This document shows, piece by piece, positions 63,441-64,000 of a stretch of 64,000 nucleotides of DNA; the stretch's first letter is position 1, and every line of letters begins with the position of its first letter. The stretch spans positions 169,704-233,703 of the forward strand of contig NMRA01000619.1 in NCBI GenBank assembly GCA_002633005.1, in the 5' to 3' direction. Made by a program: the position numbers and the translations under genes. This stretch comes from Phoronis australis (taxonomy: Eukaryota; Phoronida; Phoronidae). Under the pieces are notes generated by a model. The model was not told the origin of the DNA. It made no database searches and was given only the letters and a program-made list of their open reading frames with translations.

Positions 63441-64000
63441 CGAACACGATATCATTCATGTGACTAGCGAAGAAATCATTTAGAGAGCATACAATCAACA
63501 ACAATAAAGAATGAAAGCCTGTTCAAAACTCTATCTGAAGTGGTAGTTTGGCAAACACGATAGCATTCATGTGACTAGCGAAGAAATCAAATAGAGAGCA
63601 TACAGTCAACTACATTAAAGAACAATAGATGGCGCAACATGACGGTCCAGTCTGCAGTAGGACAGTGCTGGCTGGGTCAGTCTGGGTCAACTAGGCATAA
63701 TCAAAACAAAGTGAACTGAAAGCCAGCCAGCTGCTTGTGACCGAAGGAACAACGGTATTCGAAAATCTCGAATAATTCAAAAAGTAGAAGTCGTAGCGCA
63801 AAATGAAAATTATCATCTGAAAGCCCGTTCAAAACTCTATCTAAAGTGGTAGTTTGTCAAACACGATAACATTCATGTGACTAGCAAAAAATCAAATAGA
63901 GAGCATACAGTCAACTACAATAAAGAACAATAGATGGCGCAACATGACGGACGAGCCATGCTTTAAAGTAGGACAGTGCTGGCTGGGTCAGTCTGGGTCA
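63441..64000. repeat. Tandem repeat, about 300-bp period, running off the window
   Basis: The block starting gaaagcctgttcaaaactcta at 63508 recurs at 63814 with few differences, through atagatggcgcaacatgacgg and ggacagtgctggctgggtca. A shorter inner repeat (aacacgatancattcatgtgactagc) occurs at 63443, 63555 and 63857. Confidence 0.9.

Overview
This is a eukaryotic, animal-type genomic window: spliced exons with GT/AG borders, kilobase introns and a heavy load of transposons and minisatellites. No bacterial feature is present. The transposon set (Kolobok-like THAP elements, Penelope-like elements with GIY-YIG domains, a Bel/Pao remnant, RNase H-bearing non-LTR remnants, a P2X7-type cysteine-rich domain) suggests a marine invertebrate, perhaps a non-vertebrate deuterostome. 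I cannot fix the species.

The one host gene is a long ABCC-family ABC transporter (MRP1/2/3-like, with the extra N-terminal TMD0). It lies on the minus strand and fills 9554-63109. I traced 18 exons by hand, and exon lengths and splice phases agree at nearly every junction. From high to low coordinate they encode part of TMD0, the L0 linker, TMD1, NBD1 (Q-loop, signature, Walker B and H-loop exons), the charged inter-domain linker and the first helix of TMD2. The 5' exons lie above 64000 and the 3' exons (rest of TMD2, NBD2) below 1. Two pieces are not seen. The NBD1 Walker A exon should lie between 30530 and 31555, where there is an N (30551) with a transposon end against it. A phase mismatch between the exons at 21337 and 16529 implies a small linker exon I did not find.

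Outside the exons: 1-9.5 kb holds a degraded Kolobok-like copy, a non-LTR RNase H remnant split by a second THAP-bearing insertion, a Myb/SANT pseudogene, the best-preserved Kolobok-like element (6218-7890, TTAA-flanked, about 155-bp inverted repeats) and a weak piggyBac-like remnant. 10.5-13.8 kb is a nested structure: a terminal-inverted-repeat element containing a foldback element. 16-28 kb has Bel/Pao, RNase H and two Penelope-like remnants. 30.5-31.3 kb has a fresh Kolobok-like copy next to the N. 39-42, 49-51.6 and 56-59.3 kb are arrays of one repeat family that carries dozens of CTCF-like core motifs in one orientation. 44.4-46.0 and 60.0-61.2 kb hold two further Kolobok-like copies of a distinct subfamily. 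Minisatellites occur at 0.5, 16, 20.4, 32.2, 33.2, 47.1, 55.5, 62.1 and 63.5 kb.

The most interesting points are: the missing Walker A exon at the N; the CTCF-like motif arrays inside the transporter introns; the Kolobok-like family that pairs a THAP/zinc ORF with a convergent P2X7-type cysteine-rich ORF, with two copies sharing the same frameshift; a Penelope-like insertion with a twin-priming-type inversion; and two hammerhead-like motifs in retroelement tails. All family names come from reading motifs; no search was run.
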